The position numbers and the translations under genes were made by a program. From positions 1 to 40,650 of the forward strand of contig CAIWTI010000199.1 in the NCBI GenBank assembly GCA_903915545.1: DNA of 40,650 bases. The letters are read 5' to 3'. The stretch is from an uncultured Actinomycetes bacterium. Lineage in GTDB: Bacteria; Actinomycetota; Thermoleophilia; Gaiellales; Gaiellaceae. Below, piece by piece: positions 37,606-40,650 of this stretch (the first letter of the stretch is position 1; each line of letters opens with the position of its first letter). The notes below the pieces were generated by a model. It saw nothing but the letters and a program-made list of their open reading frames with translations. It was not told the origin of the DNA and did no database searches.

Positions 37606-38987
37606 GCTGCGACGACTGCACCCGCAGCAATCTCCTTCGTCGCGCTGTCGCCGAAGCCGGGCGGGGACTTCCCGAGATCGAAGCGGGAATGCCGATTCCG
37701 GCAGGTACCGGTCTCTCGCGGCGGGAGTTTGTCTCGCGAACAGCCGGACTTGCCCTTGCGGTGTATGGCGGCGCACCACTCGTCGCCCAAGCGTTCGACG
37801 AGGGAATTGCGAATGCCGCGGAAGCAGCGGCCGCATCGGGACGCATTCTCGTTTCGGTCTTCCTGGCGGGCGGAATCGACTCCCTGTCGGTGCTCTTCCC
37901 CGCAGGCGAGTCGAACTACTACAGCCTTCGACCGACGCTCGCGCTTGGTCAGGGCACGGGGATCGCCTACACCGGCGACTCCCGCCTGCGTTGGAATTCC
38001 GCGGCTTCAGGACTGGCGACGCTCTACGGCGAGGGCAAGGTTTCGGTCCTGCCCGCCATCGGCTACGCGAACTCCGACCAGTCGCACTTCACCTCACGCC
38101 ACTACTGGGAGGTCGGGGCGACCGATCCGACGTTGCGCTCGGGGTGGCTCGGGCGGTTCCTCGACTACGCCGGAACGCCCGACAACCCGCTGCAGGGACT
38201 CTGTCTCGACACCGCGCTGCAGCCATCGCTTGCCACCACGAAGGTTCCTGTTGCAACGATTCAAGCCGCCGACCAGTACACGTTCTCGTACGCGGGGCTT
38301 CCGACCCATCCCCTCGAGAGCTCGATCTTCCAAGAGGCGGCAAATATCGGCGCCGCCCATGCCAAGGCGGCCACTGACCCGGGCCTGGGTGGTGCGGGCA
38401 AGATCGCATTGACTTCACACGAGCTCGCGTACAGCTTGAGTCCGTTCGGCTACGGCTTCAAAACACCGGTCGCCTATCCCGCGTCGAGCGACTCGTTCCC
38501 GCATCGCCTCGCGAGCCTCGCGGCGATGATCGCAGCCGGACTTCCACTGAAGGCCGTTTCAATTACCGCCCCTGGGTCGTACGACACGCACGCGACGCAG
38601 GCGTCGTCGCTCACGAAGAATCTGCAGTTGACCTCGGACTCGCTCCTCTCGTTCCAGCGCGATCTCGAATCGCGGGGTGTCGCCGATCGTGTGCTCGTGC
38701 ACGTCTGGTCGGAGTTCGGGCGGCGCGTTCAGGAGAACGGGTCGCAGGGCACCGACCATGGTTCGGCTGGACTGGGATTCCTGATCGGCACGCAGGTCAA
38801 TGGCAAGCAGCTCGGGGCCTATCCTGGTCTCACGGGCGGCGGTGTTAATAGCTCTGGCAACCTCAATCCGACCGCTGACTTCCGCGCGATCTACGCGTCG
38901 ATCTTCGAGCAGTGGTTTGGTGTCGACTCGAACCAGTTCCTGCCGAACGTGGGCGCGTTCGAGCGGCCCGTGCTGTTGAAGTCGTGA
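37602..38987 (+). CDS. DUF1501 family protein with Tat signal
   Basis: The 461-residue product has an N-terminal soluble part, then a twin-arginine motif LSRREFVSRTAGLALAVYGG (about residues 38-57). The DUF1501 core has VSVFLAGGIDSLSVLFP, SHFTSRHYWEVG, GSYDTHATQ and HVWSEFGRRVQENGSQGTDH, a sulfatase/alkaline-phosphatase-like fold. The Tat motif is preceded by about 37 residues including CDDCTRSNLLRRA, an unusually long lead with a CxxC. ATG overlaps the DUF1800 stop; its stop overlaps the cupredoxin GTG. Confidence 0.93.
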   Translation: MSCDDCTRSNLLRRAVAEAGRGLPEIEAGMPIPAGTGLSRREFVSRTAGLALAVYGGAPLVAQAFDEGIANAAEAAAASGRILVSVFLAGGIDSLSVLFPAGESNYYSLRPTLALGQGTGIAYTGDSRLRWNSAASGLATLYGEGKVSVLPAIGYANSDQSHFTSRHYWEVGATDPTLRSGWLGRFLDYAGTPDNPLQGLCLDTALQPSLATTKVPVATIQAADQYTFSYAGLPTHPLESSIFQEAANIGAAHAKAATDPGLGGAGKIALTSHELAYSLSPFGYGFKTPVAYPASSDSFPHRLASLAAMIAAGLPLKAVSITAPGSYDTHATQASSLTKNLQLTSDSLLSFQRDLESRGVADRVLVHVWSEFGRRVQENGSQGTDHGSAGLGFLIGTQVNGKQLGAYPGLTGGGVNSSGNLNPTADFRAIYASIFEQWFGVDSNQFLPNVGAFERPVLLKS

Positions 38988-39337
38988 GGATCGTCATCGC
39001 CGTAGCCCTGCTCGGGGTCATCGGTGTCTCAATGGCACGAGGCGCGAAGCCAGCACCGACCCGTCTTCAGGTGACAGCGAAGGAGTTCGCGTACGTCGTG
39101 TCGCGCCATTCAGTGAAGGCAGGGCCGGCGATTGTCGAGCTCGTGAACTTTGGTGAAGACCCCCACGACCTACACCTGCAGCGGCTCGGTGGCGGGCGGG
39201 TCTGGAAGACACCCGACGTGCTTCCAGGCGACCACTTCGACCTGGCTGTCACGCTCGTCAAAGGGCGCTACCGCCTTTGGTGCGCGATCGCTGATCATCG
39301 TGAGCGCGGCATGACGGCAATCCTGACCGTCACTTAA
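38984..39337 (+). CDS. Cupredoxin-like exported protein
   Basis: The 117-residue product has a signal peptide or anchor (RIVIAVALLGVIGVSMARG), then a single cupredoxin domain. Candidate type 1 copper ligands are His61 or His64 (EDPHDLHLQ), Cys100, His105 and Met110 (WCAIADHRERGM), a C-x4-H-x4-M ending. It probably carries electrons outside the membrane. The GTG overlaps the DUF1501 stop, so all three genes are translationally coupled. Confidence 0.85.
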   Translation: MRIVIAVALLGVIGVSMARGAKPAPTRLQVTAKEFAYVVSRHSVKAGPAIVELVNFGEDPHDLHLQRLGGGRVWKTPDVLPGDHFDLAVTLVKGRYRLWCAIADHRERGMTAILTVT

Positions 39338-39345
39338 AAGGGAGC

Positions 39346-39388
39346 GCCGCCGACGGTCTCCAAGGTGCAGGAGACCGCCGACGGCGGC
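39346..39388 (-). terminator. Long hairpin terminator of the ferritin-like gene (may act both ways)
   Basis: GCCGCCG plus GGTCTCC pair with GGAGACC plus CGGCGGC around an internal loop and an 8-base loop. Read on the minus strand, GCTCCC and then TTTT follow the stem. It sits between two converging genes, 18 bases after the ferritin-like stop. Confidence 0.7.
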
Positions 39389-39406
39389 GGGGCCGGAGGA
39401 ACCGAC

Positions 39407-39994
39407 CTACATCAGGAAGGGCGTCACCGCGGCAGTCGCCTGCGCAGCGGTCAGCACCTTCGGCAGATCCGGGGCCGGCACGATCGCGCCGGAGCCGATG
39501 TTCGTGAGCACGCTCAGGTGGCGGGACTCGCACGCGCCGATCTCGGCAGCAACACCCTTCAGCTCATTGCTCTTGAGGGCCGTGACGGCGCCCATGTACG
39601 CGCCGACGAACGCGGTCTCGAGCGCCTCGCCGAGCATCCCGATGCTCTTGCGCGAAGCGAACGAGCCGGCCGGGTACTTGAACTTCAGACCCGACGGAGC
39701 GGCCGAACCAAGCACACCCTTGAGTGCGGCGTAGTGCGCCTTCTCGTTCTGGAGAGCGCCGACGAGATACGCAGCCTCGTCGCCCTTCAACTTCTTCGAC
39801 GCGATCGCCTGCGTGTAGAAGTCGATTGCGAGCAGCTCGGCCGTTGCGGCGAGCTTCGCGATGTCGGTGTCGCCCGTTGTCGATGCGCCAAACGCCGTGC
39901 CCTGTGCCAGCGAAAGCACCGAGCCGCCAGCGACGAGTGCGACGCCGCCCTTGAAGCCGCGAGAAAGGAACTGTGCGCGGGATGTCTCGATCAT
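39407..39994 (-). CDS. Exported ferritin-like domain protein
   Basis: The 195-residue product has a twin-arginine-like lead (SRAQFLSRGFKGGVALVAGG). The four-helix ferritin-like domain has LAATAELLAIDFYTQAI, ALQNEKAHYAALKG, GEALETAFVGAYMGAV and GACESRHLSVL, with the paired Glu and E-x-x-H residues of a di-iron site. Such exported proteins are implicated in oxidative or desiccation stress; exact role unknown. ATG 39994 follows AGGAGG. Divergent from a sigma factor gene across 161 bases. Confidence 0.85.
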   Translation of the reverse strand: MIETSRAQFLSRGFKGGVALVAGGSVLSLAQGTAFGASTTGDTDIAKLAATAELLAIDFYTQAIASKKLKGDEAAYLVGALQNEKAHYAALKGVLGSAAPSGLKFKYPAGSFASRKSIGMLGEALETAFVGAYMGAVTALKSNELKGVAAEIGACESRHLSVLTNIGSGAIVPAPDLPKVLTAAQATAAVTPFLM

Positions 39995-40098
39995 GGTGGT
40001 GATTCCTCCTGTAGTGACGGTGTGCAGTGGTGTGGACTCGTCTCACCGGAGCTGCTTCAGCTTGGTGAGTCGGTGCGTATTCGTCGGGTTGGGGAATC

Positions 40099-40125
40099 CG
40101 GTTCGGTCCAAAAAAATCCGAACCG
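40099..40125. promoter_or_regulatory. Perfect 8-bp inverted repeat between ferritin-like gene and sigma factor
   Basis: CGGTTCGG and CCGAACCG flank 11 bases containing a run of seven A. It ends 30 bases before the sigma factor ATG. Placement and symmetry fit an operator for a dimeric regulator that could control both divergent genes. Confidence 0.6.
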
Positions 40126-40155
40126 ATCGGGGCACTGGCGCGAACAAGGAACGTC

Positions 40156-40650
40156 ATGTCGATCTCACGTCCTCGCCTGGTAGCTTCATCCCGACGCTCG
40201 GGAAGGACACGCACGCTGCCTCGCGATCTCGCTCACCTCTCAGACGAAGCCGTCGTCGCTCTCGCAGCGCGATCGGACGAGACGGCACTGGCCGAGCTGT
40301 ACGACCGCTATGGCCGTGCGGCGTACGCCCTTGCCCACCGTGTTCTGCGCGACGAGTCGCTTGCCGAGGATGCGGTGCAAGAGGCCTTCCTCGCTGTGTG
40401 GCGCGGCGCCCACCACTTCCTGCCCGAGAAGGCGAAGGCGAGCACCTGGATCCTGACGCTCGTCCATCGACGCGCGGTCGACCTCGTTCGCCGCGAACAG
40501 CGTCGGCGTACCGATCCGCTTGACGATCACGACGCTGCTACGCCTGACGGGTCGGCGGAGGACGTCGCATGGCTGCGCCTTGAACGGGAGCGCGTCCAGG
40601 CCGCGTTGAAGCAGCTCCCAGACCAACAACGTGAGGCGATCGAACTCGCC
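40156..40650 (+). CDS. ECF-type sigma-70 factor (partial, cut by window end)
   Basis: 165 codons are visible with no stop. Region 2 reads ALAELYDRYGRAAYALAHRV, then DAVQEAFLAVWRGAHHF and a STWILTLVHRRAVDLVRREQ helix (promoter -10 recognition). A linker rich in Asp follows, and region 4 begins LKQLPDQQREAIELA. No region 3 is present, as in ECF (group 4) factors. ATG 40156 follows AAGGA at 5 bases. An anti-sigma gene would be expected just beyond the window. Confidence 0.92.
   Translation, partial: MSISRPRLVASSRRSGRTRTLPRDLAHLSDEAVVALAARSDETALAELYDRYGRAAYALAHRVLRDESLAEDAVQEAFLAVWRGAHHFLPEKAKASTWILTLVHRRAVDLVRREQRRRTDPLDDHDAATPDGSAEDVAWLRLERERVQAALKQLPDQQREAIELA

Noticed and set aside
39861-40523. 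220-codon plus-strand frame across the ferritin-like gene and sigma factor
   Set aside because: It is in a different frame from the sigma factor, covers the divergent region, and reads as Arg/Pro-rich noise. The real sigma frame starts at 40156 and stays open to the window end.

Overview
The window is GC-rich, gene-dense DNA with short intergenic gaps, many GTG starts and repeated 4-base ATGA/GTGA stop-start overlaps. Gene content (type II glutamine synthetase, ANTAR response regulator, OpcA-dependent zwf, caa3-like cytochrome oxidase, DUF1800/DUF1501 pair, YcnI/CopCD copper genes) suggests a deep-branching aerobic actinobacterium, perhaps of the Thermoleophilia. That placement is inference, since no rRNA or marker gene is present. 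No tRNA, rRNA, CRISPR array or insertion sequence was seen, and no stretch over 300 bases lacks a gene.

Region 1 (1-5450), nitrogen and signalling: the start of a GNAT acetyltransferase resembling phosphinothricin/methionine-sulfoximine N-acetyltransferases lies directly downstream of glnII (minus strand). glnII has a sigma70-type promoter and an intrinsic terminator inside its own leader. Upstream are a PRC-barrel-like protein, a 233-base gap with three inverted repeats, two DUF2269-like membrane proteins, a GAF-GAF-HisKA_2 kinase, a HesB-like protein without the usual cysteines, an ANTAR response regulator and clpS.

Region 2 (5478-9228): an ABC-F ATPase, and divergently a CHASE3-HAMP-PAS histidine kinase.

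Region 3 (9341-15637), pentose phosphate/upper glycolysis: rpiB, tal, pgi, gnd, zwf, opcA; tal through zwf are linked by stop-start overlaps.

Region 4 (15634-21545, minus): ctaC (with a cytochrome c domain), ctaD, ctaB (with a half-CtaA-like N-terminal extension), an unlisted 51-residue membrane protein, an amidase and a HisN-type phosphatase, arranged as one probable transcript. No subunit III gene is next to it.

Region 5 (21555-25677, plus): an unknown 102-residue protein, a GT-C glycosyltransferase, an FAD oxidoreductase of the UDP-galactopyranose-mutase-like type, and an unknown membrane protein ending in a terminator.

Region 6 (25755-33885, plus): a tightly packed run of mostly secreted or membrane proteins that looks like a copper acquisition and delivery island. 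It holds a Met-rich secreted protein, three proteins predicted to begin with His after signal cleavage (an unknown, YcnI-like, CopC-CopD), a His-rich lipoprotein, two tiny or unknown membrane proteins, Sco1, a TlpA-type thioredoxin and a MauE-like protein. It probably serves CuA assembly of the oxidase in region 4.

Region 7 (33923-40650): an ABC exporter half-transporter, a secreted cysteine protein, a DUF1800-DUF1501-cupredoxin operon, a ferritin-like exported protein with a terminator, and divergently a sigma factor cut by the window edge. A perfect 8-bp inverted repeat sits between the last two.

Several genes appear to be transcribed leaderless: a TANNNT -10 box lies 6-7 bases before the start codon (4594, 25072, 33923, 36310). 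I used this to set starts.
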